Source: Lamellibrachia columna (Eukaryota; Annelida; Polychaeta; Sabellida; Siboglinidae). From it: a DNA stretch of 64,000 nucleotides. Each line of letters begins with the position of its first letter. The stretch's first letter is position 1. The stretch covers positions 14,455,430 through 14,519,429 of the forward strand of contig OY759264.1 of NCBI GenBank assembly GCA_963662155.1, in the 5' to 3' direction. Shown piece after piece: positions 35,841 through 47,309 of this stretch. Made by a program: the position numbers and the translations under genes. Below the pieces are notes generated by a model. It saw nothing but the letters and a program-made list of their open reading frames with translations. It searched no databases and was not told the origin of the DNA.

Positions 35841-36599
35841 AGAAATTACCTGTTTGCAACTCAACCCAAAGCAAGATAAACGGTTTGGTTATCAATGCTG
35901 CAGCTATCAGTGGAGAGACAAAGGCTTTTCCTACACAAATAGCTTGAAATAGCTCTGGGAGAACATGAACTAAATGGTCACGCACGCCACCGTTATTATA
36001 TATGTGGCTACAGCCTTGGCTATTTTGTGGTTGTTTATTTCGTGTTGTAAAGTTCTTACGTTTTTTCCAGGCAATGCGAGTGCAAAAGTTCAACTCTCAG
36101 ATTACGGCATCGGGTGAAATTACAGCATAAGAAATTATGGCTATGCACTTTCGTGAGGTTGCGAGTGAGCGTGCGTCCGTGCTTGCGTGCGTGTGTGCGT
36201 ACGTAATGGTATATGCATGCGCGTCATTTGCTTCAGTAGCTTTCATTATAATGATTCGGTTAGCTATGGTAATTTTGCAAAGTGTTGCTCGGTTTATACT
36301 AAAAGGCAATTTTGGTTGGCATCTGACCCGGTCTATTCACAAAGTGCAGACAAAATCGCCGGCAATTTCAGTAACTTCGCCATTACGTTGTTGTGTGTAG
36401 GACTTACGCCAAATAGACTCATAAATTTATCATAGGCATACGCCAAACTCCCTATGATGAAATCCGTTGATATTAGTGATATCGTCTTTCGGAACGCGGC
36501 TGGCAACGTTTTCAGAACGCGGCTTGCGTAGCGCTGCCTGGCAGACATAACATAATTTATGATTTTTTGTTTTCAAATTACCTCTTCATAGTTTTTCAT
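35841..36599. other. No gene assigned
   Basis: Frames of 70-146 residues on both strands. The longest minus-strand frame partly reads the adjoining 79-bp array, so it is not supported as a gene. Confidence 0.3.
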
Positions 36600-36979
36600 A
36601 GTATCAGCGCACGCGACCGCGCCCGTGGGCTTAGCTCCACTTTATCGCGGCGACCTGCCGAATTGCCGCGCGCGGTGCGTTTGTAATATGTCGCGCGCGC
36701 CGCGCACGCTCCGTTTGTCGTCTGCCCCGCGCCTGTAATTAGCATAAATCTTTTCAACGGCGGACGTGTCGCCAATCAGCGAAGTTATGTCTCGCGCGGC
36801 TCTCTGATTGGCTGGGCTGTAGCCGGGTGGGCAGACTATCGCGTCGTTGCCTGGACATAAGGGGCTAGCGCGGCAACAGATAAGAGAGAGAGAGGTTCGC
36901 GTCAAACTCCCGATATCTGAAAAGAAGACGGATCGCACGACACAGCCAGCAACACGACCCTGCTCCGCAGCGTTCCTAG
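36600..36979 (+). promoter_or_regulatory. CpG-rich promoter with CCAAT boxes and probable 5'UTR exon
   Basis: A sharp CpG-rich island (runs such as CGCGCGCGCCGCGCACG) in otherwise AT-rich DNA. It contains GCCAATCAGC at 36771 and an inverted CCAAT (CTGATTGGCT) at 36804. Downstream is a GA-rich stretch, then a candidate untranslated first exon ending CGTTCCTAG|GTAAGA (donor at 36980). This arrangement suggests transcription to the right. The coding exons are not identified in the window. The minus-strand frame across the island is an artefact of GC richness. Confidence 0.45.
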
Positions 36980-37116
36980 GTAAGACTGCTGTTGCAGATA
37001 TATGTTAGTAAGAAATTTATTCGAAGTGCTCTAACAGTTAGTATTTGTACTGCGACCAGTGGCATTGTCCTGTTGTCGATCTTGCGTAACAATTGTGATA
37101 ACATGTATCAACTATA
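36980..37116. other. Probable intron start
   Basis: Sequence following the candidate donor; no other signal. Confidence 0.3.
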
Positions 37117-37265
37117 CCGTTAAACCTGTCTTAAGCGACCACTCAATGGGTGGCCGAAAAGTGGTCTCTTGATAATTGTGGATTCCTAATGCAGGTGGTA
37201 CTTCGGGATATGTGTTGGCTGTGGTCGTTAATGACAGGTGGTCTCTTAATGAGCAGGTTTGACTG
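37117..37265. mobile_element. 149-bp MITE flanked by TA
   Basis: Left CCGTTAAACCTGTCTTAAG; right end reverse-complemented CAGTCAAACCTGCTCATTAA; TA on each side (37115-37116 and 37266-37267). Internal GGTGGCC...GGTCTCTT is nearly palindromic with GTGGTCTCTTAATGAG. Ends resemble pogo/Tc1-type MITEs, and the family differs from the 29.1/54.6-kb one. Confidence 0.7.
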
Positions 37266-38052
37266 TATTTCAAGTAATACTAATAATACATATCTCGTAT
37301 CTATGCAAATCTGATGTCTTCTTAGCGGTGTAATTTTGCATCAAATTATTGCAAAACAAACTCAGTGTAAAAACCAACTCAGTCAATTCTCGGCATGGTT
37401 CTATAGTGTTATCGTTAGCAGAGGTTGAAGATGTGTAGGCCTACAAACCATATGCCAACATTACACAGACCACAAAAGTGTTACTTACTTAATATGTCAT
37501 CCGTGGTGTTTTTATAAGTTCATTTCGCGTTCGCGTTTACACTCATAGGGTAACCTGGGGAAAAACGGCCATCTGAAGAAACACGGCCCCACATCACGTA
37601 TGCAAAATATAAAACTATGAACGTCCTCAAATCTGATGCAATATGATGTTAACATCTATTGGATAACCACCTCGAAAGCTCAGCAACACGAGATAGATGT
37701 AATTAAATCAGTGTGTTTTTAAACTGTTATATGAGCTGGGATTTCGACTGATGTTGAATTGCATCAGTCGCGGCGCGCTTCCGAACATCGGCGGCTGATG
37801 CTATTCGTACCGTAAAATACCATAAAACACAATCAGTTATAACATTAGATGGCCTTTGTGAACGATGTGGTATGTTGCAGTGAACGTTGTTTGAATAAAA
37901 AAAAAATTATATAAGAATTACATGCAAAGCCGTAATAACTTGGGGCTGGTTTGTGAAGGATTAGGTTAAGTTACTTTAGACCGTTTAACGCGCTGAGCGC
38001 GCCCTCCACTTCAGCGCCTCCATACTACGGGTGACTGTCGGGGATATTACTA
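37266..38052. other. No gene recognised
   Basis: Mixed sequence with poly-A near 37899; nothing supported. Confidence 0.3.
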
Positions 38053-38080
38053 TTGCAATACTATTGCGATAGTATTGCAA
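38053..38080. repeat. Perfect 12-bp hairpin with a 4-nt loop
   Basis: TTGCAATACTAT at 38053-38064 pairs exactly with 38069-38080 around TGCG; pairing continues outward with one mismatch. Confidence 0.85.
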
Positions 38081-38436
38081 CAGTAGAATAGCGAATAGCC
38101 AGGAAGGCAGTCACAAGCCATAGCCAGGGGTCGAAATTAAGACATTTAACCACTCGCCAGGGGGACTAGTAGCCTTATTATGTTACTCATCCCCATGAAA
38201 AATCACTGGTCCCCATTTTTTGTGGACATCGTCAAAATGCAACCTTTTTATGCAAATTCGTATGTTGACCTGCAATGCTCCTTAACCATAAAATTAACAA
38301 ATAAAAAATCAATTTCATAATTGACGATGCGACGTATTTATTTTATTCAATTAGTACTAAATCAGATCCCGAGGTTCTGGATGTTGTCAACGGCCGCATG
38401 ACTCGACTCTCGAGTCCTCCACAATGTCACTAGGCA

Positions 38437-38760
38437 GTGTCAGTGAATGAAATCTTCAGGATTTGGGCAACTGCATCTTCATCCATCTCTGACTCATCCG
38501 AGCCATCATCAATGTCACTAATGTCAGTGATGATTCCCAATTGGTCCATCGTCTTGTCCGCCACACTTGACCATGGGTTGCTCTCTGCTTTCTCTCTTTG
38601 AAACCCATTTCATATGGCTTGCAGAACTATTGTGAGCTTTGATACTCTCCAATTTAAATACTGTGGAGCCGACGACAAAACTGCCTGCTTTCCCATACTT
38701 GCAGCAGTATTGCAAAACATTATCATGCTTAGTTCAGTCTCAGTGTTCTTCGCCGTCCCG
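38437..38760 (-). pseudogene. hAT transposase N-terminal zinc-finger remnant
   Basis: On the minus strand MFC..., after a frame change, continues as YCCKYGKAGSFVVGSTVFK and LESIKAHNSSASH. This follows the TTF-type zinc-finger pattern at the start of many hAT transposases (C...C.KYGK...F..G...F...S...H..S..H). After another frame change an acidic stretch reads DISDIDDGSDESEMDED. No catalytic hAT region is present. Confidence 0.5.
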
Positions 38761-38778
38761 TCACTCTCCCCACCTTCA

Positions 38779-38880
38779 ACCGTCACGCCGGTCAGCGTCG
38801 TCGTCACGCCGGTCAGCGTCGTCGTCACACCGGTCAACATCGTCGTCACGCCGGTCAACGGCACCGCCAACGCCAGCGTG
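38779..38880. repeat. 21-bp minisatellite, about 4 copies
   Basis: Units around GTCACGCCGGTCAGCGTCGT inside the hAT element; explains the overlapping Thr-Pro-Val and Arg-Ser frames. Confidence 0.9.
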
Positions 38881-39392
38881 AGCGGCAACGCCAGCGCCAG
38901 CAGACGAACTTTTGTATTCGAGCCATGAGAATTGCTTTAGCCAGTGCGGCTGAAATTCTCGTTTCCTCTCACACGCATCGTACTTTATCATCGGCGCTCA
39001 GTTTTCTTTTGGGGGGTTGGACCCCTTTTATGAAATTCCACGATTTCGAAAGGAAACTCAGAAGAGCGACAGATAAAAATTAGTACTGTTCAGTGTACTA
39101 TATTTGTACCTGTGTGCACGGATTTTCGACTACGTTGCAACGAGTAGTGGTTGCTCGTTTACGAAATCGGATATATCGGGAACGAAGATTTAAAACTTTA
39201 TTTTTCGATACAATGTATTACGTTTATGTATGTACGCCTAATTCAAATTGCTTGCATTTATATTGTTACAAAACGAGTGGAAAATAGCTCCTCGCCCGGG
39301 GGACTAGTGCAGGCCAAAGGTTACTCATCCCCAGGAATTTCTACTCGCCTCGGGCGAAGGGGCGAGCGTTAAGTTCGATCCCTGGCCATAGC

Positions 39393-39576
39393 TGATTGGT
39401 TGCGCTGTCGCCCTGGAGGCAGTTGATTCAAAGTGGTGAATTATTGAATGACGTTGCTTTGGTCGGCGGATTGTTGATTTTAGGTGGAGACATGAGTGAC
39501 CCAAGTAACCATGCTGATTTGTTTTGCCAAATATCATTAATTCTGATAGTTCAGTGCAGGAATTTTTGAGGTTCAG
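39393..39576. other. No feature recognised
   Basis: Unique spacer between the hAT element and a minisatellite. Confidence 0.3.
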
Positions 39577-39668
39577 TTCACACGGGCAGTGCCACATTTC
39601 ACACGGGCAGTGCCACATTTCACACGGGCAGTGCCATATTTCACACGGGCAGTGCCATATTTCACACG
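39577..39668. repeat. 21-bp minisatellite, 4-5 copies
   Basis: Units of CACACGGGCAGTGCCACATT-type sequence; an isolated partial unit recurs at about 39752-39765. Confidence 0.93.
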
Positions 39669-39863
39669 ACCACAGGCATACATGTTTTTTACTTTTATTA
39701 GACGCATTACTGCGCATATAAACACAACACAATGTTTTTTTTTTACTTTTGAATTTCACACGGGCAAATTGTTCACTGTACTATCAACTATAACTATCGA
39801 TAGTTAAATTTACTATCGACAGTATTGCATCACCACATTGACTATTGCTGTACGTTGATAGTT

Positions 39864-40097
<234 letters not shown>

Positions 40098-40132
40098 TAT
40101 ACACAGCCGCTCTCCATACGAGGCCACTGTCC

Positions 40133-40238
40133 ATTTAGCTTAGTTTGTGTTAGATCTACGTCACAGACTGGGATGGGCTGGCAACATTTAGCTTAGCTTG
40201 TGTTAGATCTACGTCACAGACTGGGATGGGCTGGCAAC
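40133..40238. repeat. 53-bp direct tandem duplication
   Basis: Two near-identical copies containing ATTTAGCTTAG.TTGTGTTA and GACTGGGATGGGCTGGCAAC. The corresponding region of unit B has one copy. Confidence 0.93.
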
Positions 40239-40395
40239 ATCCGGTACACGAAATAGGCACCCCAGATGACGGATAGATGAGATATTTACAGAAAGCAAGG
40301 CGCCACGTGGAGTCAATTAACCTTGATATGGCGTTTTGGTTTTTTCGAATGCTCCGCGCATGGTGAAACTTGCGATGTCGCAATATATATCATTT

Positions 40396-41150
40396 ATCCA
40401 GTAAGTCACTGTCCCAAAATAACAGAGAACTGTCACTCCTTGATAAAGAACTACTTTTTTCTAATGTAAGTCACTGTCCCCAAATAACAGAAAACTCTCA
40501 CTCCTTGAGAAAGAACTACTTTTGTGTGGCGAATGTAAGTCACTGTCTCAAAATAACAGAGAACTGTCACTCCTTGAGAAAGAACTACTTTTTTCTAATG
40601 TAAGTCACTGTCCCAAAATAACAGAAAACTCTCACTCCTTGAGAAAGAACTACTTTTGTGTGGCGAATGTAAGTCACTGTCCCAACATAACAGAGAACTG
40701 TCACTCCTTGAGAAAGAACTACTTTTGTGTGGCGAATGTAAGTCACTGTCCCAAAATAACAGAGAACTGTCACTCCTTGAGAAAGAACTACTTTTTTCTA
40801 ATGTAAGTCATTTTCCCAAAATAACAGAAAACTCTCACTCCTTGAGAAAGAACTACTTTTTTGTGGCGAATGTAAGTCACTGTCCTAAAATAACAGAGAA
40901 CTGTCACTCCTTGAGAAATAACTACTTCTGAGTGGTGAATGTAAGTCACCGTCGCAAAATAGCAGAGAACTGTCACTACTTGAGAAAGAACTACTTTTGT
41001 GTGGCGAATGTAAGTTACTGTCACAAAATAGCAGAGAACTGTCACTACTTGAGAAAGAACTACTTTTGTCTGGCGAATGTAAGTTACTGTCACAAACTAA
41101 CAGGGAACTGTCACTCCTCGAGAAAGAACTAATTTGTTGTTCAAGGTTAA
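40396..41150. repeat. 60-70-bp minisatellite, about 11 copies
   Basis: Units containing AATGTAAGTCACTGTCCCAA, ATAACAGAGAACTGTCACTC and GAGAAAGAACTACTTTT. They end either in TTCT or in GTGTGGCG, and the two length types partly alternate. Unit B (48.20-48.27 kb) has a single equivalent unit, so the array grew in unit A only. Open frames here are repeat artefacts. Confidence 0.95.
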
Positions 41151-41524
41151 CAGAGAAATGTCACTCGTTTTGTGGCGAATGTATTTGCAACTCTGAAGAT
41201 GCAGTTGTTTTCTTGGATTCACTATGACGGACATTCAAGGACAACAGAAACAGTTAAGTGCCATATAGTGATGTTGTCGTCAGCTACTACGTTGGGTGTT
41301 ATATACCACACTGTGATCAGGCTACGTCAGAGCTAGTTGTTCACGAAGGAAGTGACAGCGATGTTACGATGGTGATAACGTCTTGCTTCCTGGATTTAAT
41401 TAATATAAAATGGGCACATTTTATAGTTATGAATCGGTTTTTGCACAAACATGGTCATTACAACAAGGCAACAAAACGTATTATCAAGGGACCATCGTCT
41501 ATATTAAGTTTTAATGTGTGGACA

Positions 41525-41600
41525 GCAGCGCCACAGCGGTTAGATTATCGCACTCTTGAGTCGAGAGAACCGGGTTAACATCCGCTCGCTGCCGTTTCGT
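41525..41600 (+). ncRNA. tRNA-like sequence, probable SINE head
   Basis: GCGCCACAGCGGTTAGATTA resembles a polymerase III A box with flanking stem. About 30 bp later CCGGGTTAACATCC resembles a degenerate B box (GGTTCRANTCC). A hairpin-like CTCTTGAGTCGAGAG lies between them, in the anticodon-arm position. The acceptor stem is poor, so it is not an intact tRNA gene; a tRNA-derived SINE or a tRNA pseudogene fits better. Confidence 0.4.
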
Positions 41601-41870
41601 CAATTGTGTTGTTCATTCCTCTTTGTCTCAGTTAACTCAGATGCATAAATAAATGTTATACACAGTAGTGAATATATATTAACGAATGGTCTTCGCACAA
41701 TAATTGCTGTGTGGTTGAATGCTTCCCATGGAAGTCGATTTTCGTCTATTTCACACAACGACGAAATAATGGTGTCATATAAGAATGCCAGCCAAAATTT
41801 TTTTTCCCGCAACCTGGTACAAAAGACATATCATTCTTCATTCGTGGTGAGTATCTGTCATAGAGTTACA

Positions 41871-42047
41871 TCATTGATCATTCCCCTACTGACTAGAGCG
41901 ATAAGCCAGCTCACTGTCGTGAAGCGGGCGTTGACCACTGGTCGGCATTTCATTGCACGGCAGAAACAGTTGCATCCACTGCATGACACATATGGTAGTA
42001 CTGTTTATAGTGTGAACATAGCATGTTACAGACAGTTGTCTAACATA

Positions 42048-42082
<35 letters not shown>

Positions 42083-42414
42083 GAATTGATTTCCTCCTCG
42101 CCATCATCATGTACACTATAAGGCAAACAAAAGCAATGAAGATGAGGTGGCTACCAGAGAAGTGTAAACTTTTCGGGCTAGTAGCCAGTGACGATGACAC
42201 CAGGCACCAATTCATTTGAAGATTTGTCATTGTCATTTATTCTTAATGGGGCATGGCCACCATATTGATTAGTCATTTGGGTGAAGGTGGTCCCAGCAGT
42301 TGTGTTATAAGTGTGGGCAGTTGGGTTGTTCATACTGGAGTGAGCAAGGTGCATTAGTGTTAAACTCTCCAAGACATTTGGAGGTTTGCTGGAGATAGTT
42401 GTGGGTCAAAGAAT
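41871..42414. other. Region upstream of THAP-like exon
   Basis: Contains a short (GTAA)8 run at about 42050-42080, the same motif as the array at 574-906. No other feature recognised; could include a promoter. Confidence 0.35.
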
Positions 42415-42485
42415 ATGATTATTTCCTGTGTGGCTTACAGCTGTACGAATCGACAGAAGACAGGATCTAACATCTCTTTTCAAAG
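42415..42485 (+). CDS. Candidate first exon of a THAP-domain protein
   Basis: ATG followed by IISCVAYSCTNR, then QKTGSNISFQ, ending at a donor CAAAG|GTAAAA. THAP domains start with a C-X-X-X-X-C-X-N-R pattern followed by a G-S/I-SFHRFP segment, where proteins bind DNA through a C2CH zinc site. The first two zinc-binding cysteines and the NR pair are present here. The rest of the domain should lie in a further exon, which I could not locate before 43.58 kb, so it may be a relic. It is 23.7 codons long, phase 2. Confidence 0.5.
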
Positions 42486-43582
42486 GTAAAAGTCGTCAAT
42501 TGTACAAAAATAATTTAGTTGACTATCAGCATGAACATGCATTACTGCCATAAATTTAGAAGCATAAATTGCTTAAGTGTGATGAATCCCTTAACAACAA
42601 ATTATTTAATAGTCATGTTATTATAGAGACCTAGTACGACACATTTTATACTAAAATGTTTAATGAGCAGTGTGTGGCAGTGATGCCACCTATCTTGTAT
42701 CACACTGTGTTATGGAGAACTGTCCGTCTTTTTATTTCAGGGTATTTACTTTATCAGTTATAATTACTTAATGGTGACTTTGATTACTAATATGTTGGAA
42801 GATGGGGAAAGAGTGATCTTTTGGGAAGAATGTCCAACAGGGTTTAATGAGATTTTGACCACTTGCAGTCATTACCTACTACGTGTATATAACATTTCAG
42901 AAAGTTCAGTTTCGATCATGTTTAGTGGTGCTGCTGTAATAGTTAATATGTTGTGATATTTGACATACATGGTGCATGGATAGATTGTGCATTTAATAAT
43001 GTATTAGGTAACTGTAACCAAGATATAGTTGGTGCCCTCTCTCCCTTTGAAGTTATTGATTAATTGCTCTAAGAGGTGGCTGTGAGAGGGTTGATCTTGA
43101 CTATTCCCTAGCACAGACCCTAGAGACCTGTGCCTTGAGCAGTGTTCAAGACTTGTTAGTAAAAACAGCGCAATGACAGTTAGGCTAATCAGGCAATGCT
43201 TTGGGTAATACATGTGTGAAATAGACTGTGGTATTGACTGTTGAGTTTATGCTATTATGGGTTTATACATGTAGAGTACTAGTTTTACATTAATACCTAC
43301 ATATATGCTAGGGAACTTATGGATAAACATTGATATTATTATATATTAGTACTGAATAACATAACATGTATTTTATAGATAATATTGTGAACAGCATCAA
43401 CGTGTTGGAACTATGATACTTAATAGATGCTTATATATCATCTTAACTTACACTGGACGCTATGATTATGCAAATAGCTGACTTGTTCTGTTTGCTCACT
43501 CCTTGATGTGGTACTGAGGTTAGATCAGGGGCCGGTTTCATGTCGCCTAGAGGCTAATAAAGTTTACTTAGCACTAAGATGA
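42486..43582. other. No gene assigned
   Basis: A plus-strand frame after TTATTTCAG at 42731-42739 is open for about 70 codons to 42956 but has no recognisable domain. GGGGCCGGTTTCATG near 43528 looks like a MITE-type end without a partner. Confidence 0.3.
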
Positions 43583-44060
43583 TTGATGGCTGCTGCATTC
43601 GCTCGACTCGTACCACGATACGTTCTCTTCCACGAACACTTGACACATCAGCAGGAATCCTCATTAAGGGTTGTAAAACCGCACAAGGACATTCAGACGA
43701 CACTACTGAAAGTTAGCTCGGTTACTGCATTCAGTGCTGCCATTGAGAAGAGGCCATACCATATTGCAAAGCGAATAGAAACATATCTGGTGCCAGATAT
43801 ATTAGAACACAAATCTATGATGTGGCATGGGGAATGCAGACGTTGTTATACTATGTCTGCAGAAAAGCTGCGATTTGGCAGCCAAGAAACGGATGGCTTG
43901 GTATGTCTGCAGAAAACCATGCATTAATGCCTATATCAGCAAATGGCGTAAACGGCAAACTGCCAACAGTGATGTGAAAGACAGATACGATACTTTTGTA
44001 TCTCTCACTTAAGAATTTTATACTCAAACGATTGTCAATAAATTTGTTATGTGTCTTTCA

Positions 44061-44416
44061 GCTATATGTGACAGGTATAGGATCCTGCTACAAGACAAGA
44101 GAAGAGCTTAAAAAGGTGGATATATGTACAGGACAACGCAGCTGAAAAAGCTATATGTGACAGGTATAGGATCCTGCTACAAGACAAGAGAATAGCTTAA
44201 AAAGGTGGATATATGTACAGGACAACGCAGCTGAAAAAGCTATATGTGACAGGTATAGGATCCTGCTACAAGACAAGAGAAGAGCTTAAAAAGGTGGATA
44301 TATGTACAGGACAACGCAGCTGAAAAAGCTATATGTGACAGGTATAGGATCCTGCTACAAGACAAGAGAAGAGCTTAAAAAGGTAGATATATGTACAGGA
44401 CAACGCAGCTGAAAAA
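44061..44416. repeat. 89-bp minisatellite, 4 copies
   Basis: Near-identical units containing GCTATATGTGACAGGTATAG, GATCCTGCTACAAGACAAGA and ACAGGACAACGCAGCTG, interrupting the pseudogene between its N-terminal part and the remainder. Confidence 0.97.
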
Positions 44417-45186
44417 GCGACTACACACTTCTGGAATAGTTTAACAGTTTGGCCACAGGAGGCTGGAAGTGACTATGTCTATTCCTCAGTCATTACAGTA
44501 ATTGATGCTTTCAAAATGATCGAGAAGTTGAAACACCAGGTGTTTGATTGTAATAATGATGCATCAGTCTTCCAAGAAGCAGTCAAGCTCTTAAACAGAG
44601 ATGCAAAATATTGAAAATTTGACCAACCGGCCAAACGTCATGATGGTGACAGTTCCTTCAATATGTCACACACTCAAGCAGCATCTATGATCCCATGTCA
44701 AATGTTTAATTTTGCAGCTACTCTACTGTCTGGCAAAGATCTCCCACTAGGGCATGGAGGAAAAGTTTGCTGTAAAGGTGAACTTGAGGAAAAGGCACTT
44801 CGTCTATCCCAGCAACTTCCAACACCTCTCACTCTAGGAATTGCATTATACACCTACAATGAAACACGCAGCAAGAACTGAATCACCCTTTTAAGCCACA
44901 TGAACGAAGAAATCAGTTATGACACCTTCCTGCGCTGTCTGACATCTATTTGTGAAAAATTATGGAAGAGGAGCTAGAGGAAGGCATATTTCTACACCAG
45001 CGATATCAGGATGAAAGTCCATACACTTTGCCATCGACACTGAACTATGAACAGAAGGCTACCGAATATGTATTCCATCAGATGTTAGATCAGGAAGATG
45101 GAACACATGTCAGTGATGTCACGATGACAGAATTGTTTGATCAAAATCAAGCGACGACAGATGTGCTGGACTGCATTGTTGAGAGC

Positions 45187-45256
45187 ATAACACAACACAA
45201 CACAACACAACACAACACAACACAACACAACACAACACAACACAACACAACACAAT
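45187..45256. repeat. (CACAA)n pentanucleotide tract
   Basis: About 70 bp, 14 units. It lies inside the decayed gene and encodes a QHNTT repeat at the end of the 44.96-kb frame. Confidence 0.98.
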
Positions 45257-46506
45257 AAGCCAACTGTTACCTGACAGTACATCATCAAGATAATAATAGC
45301 AAACTTGACAATGTGTGCAGTTCAACGTTTACTCGCCCATGAAAAGAAACATTTGGGAACATTCCATGCTTACAACAACAAAGGAAACAAAACTATCACT
45401 GCGTGTGGTCATCCCTCCTCCAATCGAGCCACACTACATTTTGTCTGTGTGAAAGGCGTAAAGCCAGATCATTTGAAAGGATGGCGCCTGCAAATTTGCA
45501 ACCACAAAGATAGTAGAGCTCGAAAGCGACCATTGCCCAGGTTGGAATGCCTTCTTCACGAAGCTGACGCCAACGGTGCCAGCCACATGTATTGGATATG
45601 GCCCCATGATCCCTTCTGGTCCAACAGATCCTAGCGTAGTACACAAAGGCTTAGAATATGCAGTAACGTTGGCCAACAAGTTTGGGATGAACCACACAGT
45701 AGTCACGGCTGACCAAGCTTTGTGTGAAATTGCCTTTTGGTTACGAGAACAAGTACTCCCTGGTGGTGACACTTACCGGAATCTCATTCTCACGCTAGGA
45801 CAGTTTTACCTCGCTGGAAACTACATGGCTGCAGTTGGGAAAATAATGAGAAACAGTTATGCTAAAGACATCCTTTTCTGCACGCCTTCTCAGGAAAAGA
45901 TGGTACAAACTTCATCTACGACATTGGCAAAACCAGAGTGCTAAAGATTCGCTACCAGTTGGGCTGCAAATCATTAGCTTCATATGGAGATGACAACAAC
46001 TCTGAGGTTACAAACGAACTCATAACGGAAGCCAAGAAAGTTGTTATGACGTTGTGTGGTGGACAGACATTCGCATCTCTGGCAGCATTTCGTGCACATC
46101 TGTTCATCAGTGGAGGAAAATCCAAGGATTTAAGAGGATTGCCACCGACGGCTGATTCATTCAAGCAGCATCTGCTAAGATCCCTTTTGGCAACTCTTGT
46201 GCAGAAGAAAGCCCTTGTCGCTACTCCAATGTTGTCCCCTGCTCCCACATTCGGCTGGACAATGGGTGTCACACATTTGGATCCAATATCCATGATGTTG
46301 CCGCCTTTCCCAGAGCTAACACAATCTCTTACAAGTTGCAGATGTGTTGTAAGCAAATGCACTCGGAACCGTTCTTGCACTAAATCCCAAGTGGCATGTT
46401 GTGTTACTTGCAAATGCGAAGGGAAAGAAGTAAAATATGGACGAGTTGTCTCCCTTAGAACTCTTGCTGAAAACAATGGCTCTGATGAGAGTGACATAGA
46501 CGACTG

Positions 46507-47309
46507 ATGACAACGTGTAAGAGTTTTTATTTTTTATTTTTTTATGCATTATTTGAATAATGCATCTTATCAAAAATTATCTTATGAAGCATGTCACTAT
46601 TATTCATTGGTAGATGTTGATTCAGTACTCATTTTTAAATAATGTTTAGGAGGAACGTGGAAATGGTGCACTGCATGAAAATCAGTCCGATTGGCGTCAT
46701 GCCATGGGCACACAACAATTGGGTTCATGAATGTGTGGTGTTCAGCTTTATTTTGTAATTGTTTTGTAATGTTCAACGGGAAAATGAATGGAGATTATTT
46801 TGATATATTATTCATGACTATTGAGTGTGTATTAAGGTAACTATGGTACATTTATATGATGTCGACGACAAAACCGAAGTTGCTTTTTCAACATATTGTT
46901 CATTGTTTTGTCTCTGGCTTCCTCAAAAATAAACATATCAATAGATATTTATTTTCTTTATTCATCCTCATCATTCCGGATATTTTGATACCACATCTAC
47001 CTTTGTAGCGCTATTTCTACTGTGTAAATTCGGAAATACGTATTATGACAACACGGCCACTCCGAGACCCCACAGGCCTGAATGTAAGTCCAATTTTCAG
47101 AGTGAAGCCAACTGATCTGAGAGGGTTGCCCTCTGGAATATTAGCAAGCAAGGTTTAAAGTTTAATAAAACACAGGGCAACCAAAAATAGCACGACGTGT
47201 CGACAACCATCAAAATTATGACCCGTGCTCGCCGACTATATGTGTCAACTGATAAGGGCTCAGAGGTCTTGTTTTACGGGTGTTCTATTTATGTCTGTGG
47301 TGTCAGTAC
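46507..47309. other. No gene recognised
   Basis: AT-rich 3' flank of the pseudogene; the palindrome TGCATTATTTGAATAATGCA lies at 46544-46563. Nothing else supported. Confidence 0.35.

Larger units (their letters stand above)
38125..39384. mobile_element. Non-autonomous hAT element with exact 8-bp target duplication
   Basis: 1260 bp. Left terminus CAGGGGTCGAAATTAA; right terminus reverse-complemented CAGGGATCGAACTTAA. Subterminal GGGGACTAGT and TTACTCATCCCCA blocks are present near both ends. GCCATAGC flanks both sides exactly (38117-38124 and 39385-39392), the 8-bp duplication expected of hAT transposases. It contains only a transposase N-terminal remnant, so it must be or have been mobilised in trans. 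Confidence 0.9.
43583..46506 (+). pseudogene. Decayed multi-copy gene with C-terminal CXC-like cysteine cluster
   Basis: Pieces in order are as follows. An N-terminal part with YLVPDILEHKSMMWHGECRR (a histidine/cysteine motif) lies near 43.80 kb. TPLTLGIALYTYNETRSKN, a TGA stop near 44879, then ITLLSHMNEEISYDTFL follow. EEELEEGIF is at about 44.97 kb. CPGWNAFF and CIGYGPMIPSGPTDPSVV, then HTVVTADQALCEIAFWLREQ, are at 45.53-45.78 kb. A frameshift near 45.94 leads to LRGLPPTADSFKQHLLRSLL. CRCVVSKCTRNRSCTKSQ, VACCVTCKCEG and an acidic C-terminus ending SDESDIDD come last, at 46.34-46.50 kb. I recognise this order from a large, uncharacterised family in marine invertebrates with a Tesmin/TSO1-like cysteine cluster. 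Function unknown. Two tandem arrays, stops and frame changes make it non-functional unless introns explain some breaks. Confidence 0.6.

Noticed and set aside
41525..41600. Functional tRNA gene
   Set aside because: A and B boxes are partly recognisable, but the acceptor and T stems do not pair well; kept only as a tRNA-like SINE head.
43525..43545. MITE end GGGGCCGGTTTCATG
   Set aside because: No inverted partner was found nearby.
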